Source: Halomarinibacterium sp034670265 (lineage in GTDB: Bacteria; Bacteroidota; Bacteroidia; Flavobacteriales; Flavobacteriaceae). From it: a stretch of DNA of 64,000 nucleotides. The notes below the pieces were generated by a model, which did no database searches, was not told the DNA's origin, and saw only the letters and a list, made by a program, of their open reading frames with translations. The stretch lies in the NCBI GenBank assembly GCA_034670265.1, contig JAXMNU010000002.1, positions 124,001-188,000 of the forward strand. Reading direction: 5' to 3'. The translations under genes and the position numbers were made by a program. This document shows, one piece after another, positions 42,656 to 51,306 of the stretch (position 1 is the first letter of the stretch; the number at the start of each line of letters is the position of its first letter).

Positions 42656-43463
42656 CTTTGGTAATGTCCTTTTCAAGTTTTTTTATGAGTTCTTGCTTTC
42701 TTTGATTTAAAATTATCTGAACAATCGTGTTTTCAACGTGCTGAAGCGGTGCTGTATCATTTCTATCCAAAAAATCTTCAATTTGCAGTAAATATACTCC
42801 TAATGAATCTTGTAATTGGGCAAAATTGGATTTTTTTAACACTTGTGATTGCATCGCTAGGACTGGAAGACTTTCTAATAACTTATCCTTTTTTATCCAA
42901 GTGGAGTCGTTAAAATTTGAAGACTTAAACTGAATACTCATCTCCATAAGTTCTTCCTTGTCTTTCTTATTAAATCGTTTTAACTTTTCAGCTAATGCAT
43001 TTAATTTCGAAAAATTCTTCCCCACTTGTACATAACGCAACTTTAATAAAGGATCGTTGAGTTTGAAATTCTCTTTATTAAGCTCATAATAGGTAAGTAA
43101 CTCTGGTTTACTTACAAGGCTGTCCAACTCTAAGGAAACAATATTATTTTTATAGGCTTGGGTATATAAATCTATTTTGTACTGATTGACTAAATATTCA
43201 AACTCATCTAATTGTTCTTGACTAAGATTTACTTTAGCCCTATCTATTAGCAATTGTTGCGTTGCCCACCTATTAATATAATTGTTAACCAATTGAGCGC
43301 TATCTTCAAGTTGAGAAGTTTCAGAAAATAGTTCGTCTAAATCTGTCTTATATAAATATGATTGGTTTACTCTAGCTACAGGATTACCCGTAACTTCCTG
43401 TTTAAAATATTCACAGGAGGTTGCTGTAACCAATAGTATGGATAACCAAATCAAATTTTTCAT
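42612..43463 (-). CDS. SurA-N-like lipoprotein without a parvulin domain
   Basis: A 283-residue lipoprotein; the signal ends in TATSC. The mature part is helical and charged: PVARVNQSYLYKTDLDELF resembles the start of SurA/PrsA chaperones. The segment 130-260 has weak parvulin-like strand spacing but none of the active-site pattern. It is probably a chaperone-only relative of its two neighbours. It begins one base before the PpiC gene's stop region and overlaps the following gene's start by about 44 bases, so the three are tightly linked. Confidence 0.8.
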   Translation of the reverse strand: MKNLIWLSILLVTATSCEYFKQEVTGNPVARVNQSYLYKTDLDELFSETSQLEDSAQLVNNYINRWATQQLLIDRAKVNLSQEQLDEFEYLVNQYKIDLYTQAYKNNIVSLELDSLVSKPELLTYYELNKENFKLNDPLLKLRYVQVGKNFSKLNALAEKLKRFNKKDKEELMEMSIQFKSSNFNDSTWIKKDKLLESLPVLAMQSQVLKKSNFAQLQDSLGVYLLQIEDFLDRNDTAPLQHVENTIVQIILNQRKQELIKKLEKDITKDAIKNKTFEIYPQQ

Positions 43464-45419
43464 TTACGACCCAAGTTCTTTTTTTATTTTTTTGAGTGTT
43501 TTCTCATTTACCTTCACCGTATATTTCTCCTTTAGGGATTTCATCCACTCTTTCTCCACTTCATTTTGAAAATCACTTATTACTCTACCCTTTACTTCAT
43601 TAAATCCTTTTACCCTTGGAGGTGTTACAAAGTTCGTTTTCACTATAGTAAACGTAGTATCACCTTTATATATTTCTGAAACTCCTTCTTTTATCTCGAA
43701 GTTTTTTGGTAGTTCAGTACTATCAATTTCAAAATAACCTACAGTTACTAACACATTGGTATTTCCTTCAGTATTAATTTGTTCCTTAATGTCATTAGGA
43801 GAAAGCCCTTGGTTTAACAAATCGGAAACTTGATTGATAACAGATTCTTGACTCGAAGTAAAAATAGCTCCATTAACTTGACTTTGGGTTTGATATTTTT
43901 TTATGTTTTTTTCATACAAGGCTTTTTGTCCAATTGTATCATTTTTTGCTTTGTTCCAAACATTCTTAGCCATCACTTCAAAAATGAGCAAACCATCACG
44001 ATACTCCTGTATAATTCCAGCGTACTCTTCATTTTCATTTTCTAATCTTTCTTTAAAATATTCTTTAAGTTTAGCGGATTCAAAGTCTTCATAAACCGCA
44101 GTTATCAAAGCCCCTTTGTATTTATAAGTTTTGATTTCTGTTTGTCTATCTGAAAGGTTTTTAGCAAAATCATTATACGTAAACGTTCGATCGCCAATTT
44201 TAAATATTGGTTTGTTTTCTTTTTCAGAAAGTGGCGTAAATTTCCATTTCTTTTTATGGATGCTATCACTTACAAATTCTTCGAAGAAAGGTAAATACTC
44301 ATAATCCTCAAAGCCATATTTCTCCTTTATCTTATTATTTACAGCACTAAAAACAGATAAATAGCGATCCCCTCCATTTATTCTTTTTTCTAATTCTGGT
44401 AATTGATCTTCATATGAAGGAATCTCTTTAATTTCTTCTAATCTTATAATATGCCATCCAAAACGGGTTTGTATAGGCTTAGATATTTCTCCAGGTTTTT
44501 TCAAAGCATAGGCAGCCTCTTCAAAAGGTGGGGCTTTTAATTGTCCCTTAGTAAATGGTCGCATCTTACCTCCATTTAATCCAGTGGCTTTATCATCTGA
44601 ATATTGTTTTGCCAAGTCTTCAAAAGACTCACCTTGTTGTAGCAAACCATAAATTTCATTAATTCTATTTTTAGTGCTTGTCGCAGAGGTATCTTTAAAA
44701 GACGAAACCATAATGTGGGATGCAACAATTGGCTGTGCTTTCGTTCTTCTGTCTGTTACTTTTATTATATGATAACCAAACTGTGTTCTAATAATATTAG
44801 AAATTTCACCTACTGGAGTATTATACGCCTCACTTTCAAAAGGATAAACCATATCGAAAGCAGAAAAATAACCTAATCTTCCTTCTCTTTCATCAGCTCC
44901 AGGTTCTTCGGAAGTTTTTTTAGCAAGTTCATTAAAATCTTCTCCAGCAATAGCACGTTTTCTAATTTGCTCTATTTTATTGTAAGCCGCTAGTGTATCT
45001 TGTGGAAATGAGTCCCAATTGGTCTCAATAAGAATGTGAGAAGCTTCAACTTCTTCCAAACTTCTATCATAAGCTTCTTTTAAAATTTCTTCGGTTATAT
45101 TATTTTCAGAAATATAATTTCTAGATAATTGTTCTTCATACTTTCCAAAATCTTTAATATAGCCTTTATTCTCATTCAATTTTTGAGCGTATGCTTCAGC
45201 AACTTTTAATTTATAATCTATAAATAAATCCAAGTAACCATCTACAGACTTTTGAGATTCTTCTTGTACTAATTCTAAATTCTTTTTATAAACTCTTTTA
45301 AACTCTTTTGCATAAACAGGCTCATTGTTAATAGTCATTAAAACATCTTTGCCTTTTTGAGCATAAGTACTAAGTGAAAAAAGAATACTAATAACAAATA
45401 AAATGAGATTTTTCTTCAT
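43464..45419 (-). CDS. PpiC-type peptidylprolyl isomerase, two parvulin domains
   Basis: A 651-residue periplasmic foldase. The signal peptide ends at LSTYAQ. Two consecutive parvulin domains are clear: EASHILIETNWD...FGYHIIKVTDRR and ASHIMVSSFKD...RFGWHIIRLEEI. A long C-terminal helical part follows (to GFNEVKGRVISDFQNEVEKEW). A frame reaching 45512 would run through a perfect promoter (45444-45473), so the ATG at 45419 is the real start. It heads the four-gene envelope-folding operon ending in moxR. Confidence 0.92.
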   Translation of the reverse strand: MKKNLILFVISILFSLSTYAQKGKDVLMTINNEPVYAKEFKRVYKKNLELVQEESQKSVDGYLDLFIDYKLKVAEAYAQKLNENKGYIKDFGKYEEQLSRNYISENNITEEILKEAYDRSLEEVEASHILIETNWDSFPQDTLAAYNKIEQIRKRAIAGEDFNELAKKTSEEPGADEREGRLGYFSAFDMVYPFESEAYNTPVGEISNIIRTQFGYHIIKVTDRRTKAQPIVASHIMVSSFKDTSATSTKNRINEIYGLLQQGESFEDLAKQYSDDKATGLNGGKMRPFTKGQLKAPPFEEAAYALKKPGEISKPIQTRFGWHIIRLEEIKEIPSYEDQLPELEKRINGGDRYLSVFSAVNNKIKEKYGFEDYEYLPFFEEFVSDSIHKKKWKFTPLSEKENKPIFKIGDRTFTYNDFAKNLSDRQTEIKTYKYKGALITAVYEDFESAKLKEYFKERLENENEEYAGIIQEYRDGLLIFEVMAKNVWNKAKNDTIGQKALYEKNIKKYQTQSQVNGAIFTSSQESVINQVSDLLNQGLSPNDIKEQINTEGNTNVLVTVGYFEIDSTELPKNFEIKEGVSEIYKGDTTFTIVKTNFVTPPRVKGFNEVKGRVISDFQNEVEKEWMKSLKEKYTVKVNEKTLKKIKKELGS

Positions 45420-45443
45420 GGGTTTATTTTTTTTTAAGCTTCG

Positions 45444-45473
45444 CAAAAATATAAAAAACATAGGGTAATACAA
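45444..45473 (-). promoter_or_regulatory. Promoter of the PpiC-SurA-moxR operon
   Basis: On the minus strand TTG and TATTTTTG are separated by 19 bases, a full match to the Bacteroidota promoter pattern. It decides the start of the first gene. Confidence 0.65.
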
Positions 45474-45557
45474 GCAACTTAACAGAACGTTATAAAATAA
45501 TTTGGTTAACAAAAAATATATGATTTTTGTACATTGTATCCCATAAAGTATGCCACT

Positions 45558-46010
45558 ATGAAATACACTTCAAAAATAACAATTAATCTTCCTAGAGAAG
45601 AAGTAATAAAAAAATTGGATAACGTAGATAATATGAAGCACTGGCAAAAGGGGCTTATTGCTTATGAACAACTACATGGTGCTCCTGGGCAACCTGGCGC
45701 AAAAATGCGACTTGATTACCAAATGGGAAAAAGAAAACTCTCAATGATAGAAACTATTATTGAAAATAAGTTTCCAAGTGAGTTTCATGTAAATTACGAT
45801 GCTAAGGGAGTGCATAACACACAACTTAATTTTTTTAATAAAATTGACGATGGTACCACTGAATGGATAAGCGAAACTGAATTCCAGTTTCAGGGTTTTG
45901 GAATGAAACTTATGGGATGGCTTATGCCCGGAGCCTTTAAAAAACAATCCATGAAATACTTAAACGATTTTAAAAACTTTGCTGAAACAGGGAAGTCTGT
46001 CGCTCAATAA
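45558..46010 (+). CDS. SRPBCC family protein
   Basis: A 150-residue helix-grip (polyketide cyclase/START-like) protein: KYTSKITINLPREEVIKKLDNVDNMKHWQKG, read in pieces, is the usual strand-helix-W start. EWISETEFQF is a late strand, and the long C-terminal helix is MKYLNDFKNFAE. Such proteins bind small hydrophobic ligands; no enzyme motif. I chose the ATG over an upstream TTG at 45534. It is divergent from the PpiC operon and three bases ahead of a small conserved gene. Confidence 0.85.
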   Translation: MKYTSKITINLPREEVIKKLDNVDNMKHWQKGLIAYEQLHGAPGQPGAKMRLDYQMGKRKLSMIETIIENKFPSEFHVNYDAKGVHNTQLNFFNKIDDGTTEWISETEFQFQGFGMKLMGWLMPGAFKKQSMKYLNDFKNFAETGKSVAQ

Positions 46011-46013
46011 TCC

Positions 46014-46253
46014 ATGGAACGCGTTAAAATGATTTGGGATTTTCGAGGTCCCAATGCCCAAAAAATTGCCGAACATCATAAAATTCATTTGGACGAATTT
46101 ATCCAAAAAGAACAACTAAAAGACATTGAAACAGGTACCGAAACTGTATCAGAAATGCACCACACCGCTTTTATGATTGTGTACCCAAATGATGTTGGAA
46201 CTTTAAGAGCGATGCTTAAACCTCACAGAGGGCAACGATATACCAAAAGCTAA
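46014..46253 (+). CDS. Small conserved hypothetical protein (79 aa)
   Basis: A 79-residue soluble protein: MIWDFRGPNAQKIAEHHKIHLDEF, two strands around VSEMHHTAFMIVYPNDVG, and the C-terminal LRAMLKPHRGQRY. Several histidines could bind a metal, but this is only a composition remark. I know similar small proteins in Flavobacteriaceae beside SRPBCC genes, without assigned function. It is three bases downstream of the SRPBCC gene and probably co-transcribed. Confidence 0.75.
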   Translation: MERVKMIWDFRGPNAQKIAEHHKIHLDEFIQKEQLKDIETGTETVSEMHHTAFMIVYPNDVGTLRAMLKPHRGQRYTKS

Positions 46254-46329
46254 AACTCTTGTTAACAAGACGATAAATTATTTCAATTATTCTAAAATTG
46301 TAGTAATATTGCCTTCCATAAAAACAAAA

Positions 46330-46842
46330 ATGATGAAATATTTAAAGTTATTAGTTCTATTTGTATGTGTTACAGGATTTTCACAAAACTCTAAAGTAGG
46401 CACAATCGATATTGATTTTATTTTAAGTAAAATGCCAGAATTGGCCAACGTGCAAACACAAGTACAAACCTACACTAAAGGATTGGAAGCCGATTTGCAA
46501 AAGAAAATGAAAGCTCTTGAAGACGGCGTTGCGGTTTACAAGCAAAATGAAACAACATATACGCTTAATCAAAGAAAAACGAAGCAGGACTCATTATTGG
46601 CTATGGAAAATGATATTGCGAAATTTCAACAAAATGGAAATCAGCTTATTCTTATTAAACAAGAAGAATATATGCGCCCATTATATGATAAAGTTGGGAA
46701 AGCACTCGAAAAAGTAGCAGCAGCGGGACAATATACACAGGTATTACTTCGTGATGAAAGAGTCGTTTATATCGATAATAGTTTTGACCTTACGATAGCC
46801 GTTTTAAAAGAAATGGGAATTGAAGTTAAGCAAGAAGAATAG
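46330..46842 (+). CDS. OmpH/Skp family periplasmic chaperone
   Basis: A 170-residue exported protein. The signal peptide (MMKYLKLLVLFVCVTGFSQ) is followed by KVGTIDIDFILSKMPEL, the typical Skp/OmpH beginning, and a long alpha-helical hairpin rich in Gln, Lys and Glu. The C-terminal strand is VLLRDERVVYIDNSFDLT. Skp-like trimers carry unfolded outer-membrane proteins. A longer frame starts at TTG 46309. It has its own bidirectional terminator shared with guaB. Confidence 0.9.
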   Translation: MMKYLKLLVLFVCVTGFSQNSKVGTIDIDFILSKMPELANVQTQVQTYTKGLEADLQKKMKALEDGVAVYKQNETTYTLNQRKTKQDSLLAMENDIAKFQQNGNQLILIKQEEYMRPLYDKVGKALEKVAAAGQYTQVLLRDERVVYIDNSFDLTIAVLKEMGIEVKQEE

Positions 46843-46866
46843 AAAAATATCAACTTTTAAAAAGTA

Positions 46867-46895
46867 AAAAGAGGTTCCTAGGAACCTCTTTTTTT
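46867..46895. terminator. Bidirectional terminator between ompH-like gene and guaB
   Basis: Perfect stem GAGGTTCC-TA-GGAACCTC flanked by A-run and T-run. It serves the two convergent genes. Confidence 0.9.
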
Positions 46896-48366
46896 ATCTC
46901 GAATAATTAGGTGCTTCTTTGGTAATGGTAACATCATGTGGATGACTCTCATGAATTCCTGAAGCCGTAATTTTCACAAACTTCCCGGTTTCTTTTAAGG
47001 TATCAATATCCTTAGAACCACAATACCCCATACCTGCCCGTAATCCGCCAATAAATTGTGTCATACTTTCAACTAAATCTCCTTTATAAGGCACTCGCCC
47101 TACAATTCCCTCAGGAACTAATTTTTTAATATCGTCTTCCACATCTTGGAAATAACGATCTTTCGACCCTTGTTTCATCGCTTCCACACTTCCCATTCCG
47201 CGGTAGGATTTAAATTTTCTACCCTCAAAAATGATGGTTTCTCCAGGCGATTCTTTTGTGCCTGCTAAAAGCGATCCTAGCATCACACTATCGGCTCCTG
47301 CAGCAATCGCTTTTGGGATATCACCCGTATAACGAATTCCACCATCTGCAATGACTGGCACTCCACTTCCTTTAATGGCTGCAGCCACTTCCAATACGGC
47401 AGAAAATTGAGGAAAACCCACTCCTGCCACTACTCTAGTAGTACAGATTGAACCTGGACCAATCCCCACTTTAACAGCATCGGCACCTGCTTCAACTAAA
47501 TATAGAGCAGCTTCGGCAGTAGCAATATTACCTACAACTACATCCAATGTTGGAAACTTCTTTTTTAATTCTTTTAATACCGAAACAACACCTTTGGTAT
47601 GTCCATGTGCGGTATCCACAATCACGGCATCCACTTGGGCATTCACTAGCGCTTCTGCTCTTTTTACAACATCTGGTGTTACACCAAGTGCTGCGGCTAC
47701 TCGTAATCTTCCGTATTCGTCTTTGTTGGCAATTGGTTTTTGGGTGAGTTTTGTAATGTCGCGAAAGGTAATTAAACCTAATAATGTACCATCGCCTTCA
47801 ACAACAGGAAGTTTCTCAATTTTATTTTTTTGTAAAATAATTTCAGCTTCTTTTAAAGAGGTACCCTTTTTAACGGTTACCAAATTTTCAGAAGTCATAA
47901 TATCTTCCAACTTTCTACTGTAATCCTTTTCAAAACGTAAATCTCTATTGGTGACAATCCCAATGAGTTTGTGATTATCGTCTATAATAGGAATTCCTCC
48001 AATACTATACTCCCGCATCGTATTTTGAGCATCCCCCACTGTATTGTCTTTTTTCAAAGTAACAGGATCCTGAATCATACCGCTTTCTGCACGTTTCACT
48101 TTTCGAACTTCGGCCGCTTGTTGCTCAATTGTCATATTTTTATGCAATACTCCTATTCCTCCTTCACGTGCCATAGCTATTGCCATAGCGCTTTCGGTAA
48201 CAGTATCCATGGCCGCTGAAACAATAGGAACATTAAGGGTGATGTTGCGAGAAAACTTGGTTTTAATAGAAACCTCTCGAGGTAGAACTTCAGAATAGGC
48301 AGGTACTAATAATACATCATCGTATGTTAAGCCTTCTCCTAAGATTTTGTGATTGTGTGCAGTCAT
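46894..48366 (-). CDS. guaB: IMP dehydrogenase
   Basis: The enzyme oxidises IMP to XMP with NAD, the committed step of GTP synthesis. The 490-residue length is normal. LTYDDVLLVPAYS starts the barrel. Two CBS domains (about 95-210) include YSIGGIPIIDDNHKLIGIVTNRD in parts. The catalytic loop GPGSICTTRVV carries the active cysteine. DGGIRYTGDIPKAI and the flap arginine/tyrosine region YRGMGSVEAM follow. A TATATTTG box at 48421-48428 precedes a leader of about 50 bases containing a TTCCG/CGGAA repeat. Confidence 0.97.
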   Translation of the reverse strand: MTAHNHKILGEGLTYDDVLLVPAYSEVLPREVSIKTKFSRNITLNVPIVSAAMDTVTESAMAIAMAREGGIGVLHKNMTIEQQAAEVRKVKRAESGMIQDPVTLKKDNTVGDAQNTMREYSIGGIPIIDDNHKLIGIVTNRDLRFEKDYSRKLEDIMTSENLVTVKKGTSLKEAEIILQKNKIEKLPVVEGDGTLLGLITFRDITKLTQKPIANKDEYGRLRVAAALGVTPDVVKRAEALVNAQVDAVIVDTAHGHTKGVVSVLKELKKKFPTLDVVVGNIATAEAALYLVEAGADAVKVGIGPGSICTTRVVAGVGFPQFSAVLEVAAAIKGSGVPVIADGGIRYTGDIPKAIAAGADSVMLGSLLAGTKESPGETIIFEGRKFKSYRGMGSVEAMKQGSKDRYFQDVEDDIKKLVPEGIVGRVPYKGDLVESMTQFIGGLRAGMGYCGSKDIDTLKETGKFVKITASGIHESHPHDVTITKEAPNYSR

Positions 48367-48420
48367 AGCAATTAAATTTAATTCCGAAGTACCGGAAAGG
48401 GGTTACTATTTAATTGCGTG

Positions 48421-48428
48421 CAAATATA
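48421..48428 (-). promoter_or_regulatory. -7 element of the guaB promoter
   Basis: The minus strand reads TATATTTG. The leader down to the ATG includes the short inverted repeat TTCCG-N6-CGGAA (48382-48397), of unknown meaning. Confidence 0.5.
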
Positions 48429-48444
48429 CTATAAAATGTTGGAT

Positions 48445-48933
48445 TTACTTTCTTTTATATAACTGAATTAACACAGCGATTGCACTCACAACAAATACGG
48501 CAGTCATGATAATTCCCGAAAGCATTACAATCCACTTCATCCAAAGCATTCCTTTCCAGAGTAAATAAATACCTCCAAAAGTGATGATAATAGAAAAGAA
48601 AGGCTCGATCATTAAAAAAGCCTTCCACTTTTTGTTAATTGAAGTAATGGAAACTAATCCACCTAGCATAAAAAATATAAATGAAATTGAAAGAATATGC
48701 GTGTGCAAAATCGTTAGCATTTCTCGCTCTCCTTTTTTAAACTTCATCACTTCGGCGTCCTCTTGGGCTTCGTTACCTAAATAATTTTCTTCAATCCCTT
48801 CTGGATTGTGAGAATCTGTTTGCCCAACAAACAACAAGCCCGACCCATATCCAATACTTAGTACCACCACAAATGCTGCGATAAAGTTTTTAACATACTT
48901 TGGAAGGGTATGGATGAGCCCGTGGAACTGCAT
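48445..48933 (-). CDS. Four-helix membrane protein, hypothetical
   Basis: A 162-residue integral membrane protein with four hydrophobic helices: FIAAFVVVLSIGYGSGLLFV, a second beginning ILHTHILSISFIFFMLGGLV with two histidines at its start, a third around FFSIIITFGGIYLLW, and a fourth MLSGIIMTAVFVVSAIAVL. No family is recognised. The histidine-bearing four-helix shape could hold a haem, but this is speculation. It overlaps the FMN-binding gene by one base (TAATG), so the two are translationally coupled and likely work together. Confidence 0.7.
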   Translation of the reverse strand: MQFHGLIHTLPKYVKNFIAAFVVVLSIGYGSGLLFVGQTDSHNPEGIEENYLGNEAQEDAEVMKFKKGEREMLTILHTHILSISFIFFMLGGLVSITSINKKWKAFLMIEPFFSIIITFGGIYLLWKGMLWMKWIVMLSGIIMTAVFVVSAIAVLIQLYKRK

Positions 48934-49463
48934 TAAAGTTGATTTTCTTGTTTCAGTATTTTAATACTTTCCAACAATTGATTAATGGCATGAGTCATAG
49001 ATCTTACAGAAATAGTAGCTCCAGAAATAGGAATAATATCTTTTACAAGTTGTAATTCTGGTGTTTTTGAAGATGTTCCTTCAAATTGTTGCAACCATCT
49101 TTTGCTGCCTATTTCTCCTCCGTATTCTTCTCTGTAAATAAGTACTTTGGATTTTGTAATTATGAAATTGGTGTCAAACAACACTAAATAATCAAAAGTT
49201 GCCGTTTTACTAGGGGCATTCCCAATATAACCATACCCTAATAAGGTATTTCCATTATTTATTCTGAAAAAATTATTCTCTGAAAATGCAGCAGGAAGTT
49301 TTTCTGAAACTTTAGCCGATATGGTTATAAACTCCTTTGAAAAAGAATCTATTTCAAAGTATTTTTCAATCTCTTTATTGGCCTTTTTCTCAACCTTTTC
49401 TGGTACTAAAAAAGAGCTTATAAGTAGACTCAAAAAACCTAAAATAAAAATATGTTTCAGCAT
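48933..49463 (-). CDS. FMN-binding domain protein
   Basis: A 176-residue exported or anchored protein. After an N-terminal hydrophobic segment (HIFILGFLSLLISSFLV) it has a beta-rich domain ending in DIIPISGATISVRSM. That matches the D-x-x-SGAT-x-S/T motif used in NqrC/RnfG-type proteins for covalent FMN attachment to threonine. It probably carries electrons on the outer face of the membrane. It is coupled to the four-helix membrane protein. A TATCTTTG box lies only five bases upstream. Confidence 0.78.
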   Translation of the reverse strand: MLKHIFILGFLSLLISSFLVPEKVEKKANKEIEKYFEIDSFSKEFITISAKVSEKLPAAFSENNFFRINNGNTLLGYGYIGNAPSKTATFDYLVLFDTNFIITKSKVLIYREEYGGEIGSKRWLQQFEGTSSKTPELQLVKDIIPISGATISVRSMTHAINQLLESIKILKQENQL

Positions 49464-49467
49464 AATG

Positions 49468-49475
49468 CAAAGATA
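49468..49475 (-). promoter_or_regulatory. -7 element directly upstream of the FMN-binding gene
   Basis: The minus strand reads TATCTTTG. With usual spacing the transcript would start at or next to the ATG, suggesting a leaderless mRNA. Confidence 0.4.
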
Positions 49476-49483
49476 TTGTTTTA

Positions 49484-49518
49484 ATATAAAAAAGCCTTCT
49501 GTTTGCACAAAAGGCTTT
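49484..49518 (-). terminator. Terminator after the porin gene
   Basis: On the minus strand AAAGCCTT and AAGGCTTT pair around a 12-base loop and are followed by TTTTTT. It separates the porin transcript from the FMN-binding gene. Confidence 0.75.
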
Positions 49519-49530
49519 CAACAAACTAAC

Positions 49531-50706
49531 TTAAAACCAAACTCCTATTCCGAAGTTTAACCTGTTATCGACGTCGGCATTTTCTGCGTCGTTATCTCTA
49601 AATTGATAATCCCCTTTTATTACAACTCCAGGAGCAATATGATAGCTTAACCCAGTGGTTATATCTGTACGATTATACGCATCGTTTTTCTCCAAACCAC
49701 CTGCTGTATCTGCGTGAGTGTTATAATTTTCGTAGCGAGCGAAAGCAAATAATTTCTGTTCTGCAGTCAATGGTAGTAAATTATATCCTGCTTCTGCATA
49801 GTAACCCATTAAGGCGCTTCCTAAGTTATTTCCAGTTAAGGCATTGTAATCTTCAGTATCACTTAAAGCGGTGTAAATAAACTGACCTCGCGCTGTAAAT
49901 TTTTGAAATGCATAACGTGCATCCAACCCTACCATAGAAATTCCAACATTGGCGCCGTCAAGTTCTTCAAGATCATCTGGAGCTTGGGTTTTTCCAAAAT
50001 ACCCAGAAAGTCCTAATCGCAATCCCGGAAGACCATAATAATCAAGTTTTGCAGAAAAAGTAGGACTATCTACTGTAGATTTAATACCCTTTTGACGACC
50101 GCCACGCAAACCGCTACTTCCGTTTAAAAATCCAACTACATCATCACCACTTGTAGTAACAGATTTAAATCCGTTAAAAACATAGGCTTGATAGCTTAAA
50201 GAAGCCTCTTGAAATCTACCTGTAACCCCAACTCCCAATTCACGCCAAGTTGTTGGTACAATAACATTATCAACAGCTGGGCGTTCCACTCCGTTAAAAG
50301 TGGTAGGTTCGTGGAATTCGTTAACAATACCCATTGGTACTAACATTAATCCACCACGCAGACTAATATTATCACCAACAGCATAATTTACAAAAGCTTG
50401 TTCTACAAAAACTTCTTCTACATGTTCAAACTCTACCTCTGTTACAAACTGTGTTTTATCATTGAATTTATATCCAAAAAGTAAAACTAAACGTTGTACA
50501 TCAATTTCTCCATTGTCTCCTTCGGGTTGATTATATGTCATTTCACCATAAGCACCTACGGTAACCGCTTTTCCATAATTACCTGATAGTAATCTTTGCG
50601 CTGCGTTGAGTTGCATTTGAGGGTTAAATGTAATTGAGTCTTGTGCTGTTTGCGAGAACATAGTTCCTACTGAAAGGATACAAATAAATAGTGCTAATTT
50701 TTTCAT
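49531..50706 (-). CDS. Porin, phosphate-selective (OprO/P)-like outer-membrane protein
   Basis: A 391-residue outer-membrane barrel. The signal peptide ends at TMFSQ. The mature part alternates strands (YGKAVTVGAYGEMTY, LVLLFGYKFNDKTQFVTEVEFEHVE, ISLRGGLMLVPMG) and ends in a strand closing with GIGVWF, whose terminal Phe is the barrel-assembly signal. The pattern MVPMGIVNEFHEPTTFNGVERP is typical of the OprO/P-like porins of Bacteroidota. Specificity is unknown. It has its own promoter and terminator. Confidence 0.87.
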   Translation of the reverse strand: MKKLALFICILSVGTMFSQTAQDSITFNPQMQLNAAQRLLSGNYGKAVTVGAYGEMTYNQPEGDNGEIDVQRLVLLFGYKFNDKTQFVTEVEFEHVEEVFVEQAFVNYAVGDNISLRGGLMLVPMGIVNEFHEPTTFNGVERPAVDNVIVPTTWRELGVGVTGRFQEASLSYQAYVFNGFKSVTTSGDDVVGFLNGSSGLRGGRQKGIKSTVDSPTFSAKLDYYGLPGLRLGLSGYFGKTQAPDDLEELDGANVGISMVGLDARYAFQKFTARGQFIYTALSDTEDYNALTGNNLGSALMGYYAEAGYNLLPLTAEQKLFAFARYENYNTHADTAGGLEKNDAYNRTDITTGLSYHIAPGVVIKGDYQFRDNDAENADVDNRLNFGIGVWF

Positions 50707-50749
50707 TATATTAATTTAGACTGATTATAAATAGTTGCTTATTCAGTCG

Positions 50750-50780
50750 CAAAAATAGTATCCTAAAATCTTTTGAGCAA
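50750..50780 (-). promoter_or_regulatory. Promoter of the porin gene
   Basis: On the minus strand TTG and TATTTTTG are 20 bases apart. The leader to the ATG is about 40 bases. Confidence 0.55.
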
Positions 50781-50829
50781 GCTTATTTAGAATAATTTTA
50801 AATAAAAAAAGTAATTATTTGTAAAACAA

Positions 50830-51306
50830 TTATTTAGCAGAAACTTCTATTTGACTTGCGTATTGCAATCGTGCTAATTGCGCCCATTGCATTAACAATT
50901 TTTGATCTTCTTTTGAAAGATTTCCGTGTATCCAAGTATAGGAATCCAAAGGCATATTACCTCTTTCTACCTCTTCATAAACCTCTTCTAGTTTATGATC
51001 CTTCTTTTTTACAGAAAATGTTTCCCAATCAGAAAAATTTAACTCTCCTTTTCCGTGTCTTATATGATCATCTAGATAAAAAGAGAAAGGAGCGATCTCA
51101 GCATACCAAGGATAGTTTGTATGATTGCTATGGCAGTCATAACAATTAGTTTTTAAAATAGCTTTTACTCCTTGAGACGGCTTTGTTTCAGCTTCAAAAA
51201 AAGCAACGGCTTCGTAACCTCCCAAGTTTTTATCAGGGCGTATAAATTGAATTACAACCAATGCTACTAGGGCGAGAATGAAGAAATATTTTAGAAACTT
51301 TTTCAT
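50830..51306 (-). CDS. Haem-binding domain protein (cytochrome c-like)
   Basis: A 158-residue protein with one N-terminal membrane helix (about 6-22) and a c-type haem motif, CYDCH (C55, C58, H59), within LKTNCYDCHSNHTNYPWYA. PFSFYLDDHIRHG follows. This is the Haem_bd family of Bacteroidota, probably facing the periplasm. The covalent haem implies cytochrome c maturation. It overlaps the 5'-nucleotidase gene stop by four bases (ATGA) and is the last gene of that string. Confidence 0.88.
   Translation of the reverse strand: MKKFLKYFFILALVALVVIQFIRPDKNLGGYEAVAFFEAETKPSQGVKAILKTNCYDCHSNHTNYPWYAEIAPFSFYLDDHIRHGKGELNFSDWETFSVKKKDHKLEEVYEEVERGNMPLDSYTWIHGNLSKEDQKLLMQWAQLARLQYASQIEVSAK

Noticed and set aside
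45420..45512. Longer start of the PpiC gene
   Set aside because: It would include a full promoter and place 31 residues before a clear signal peptide.
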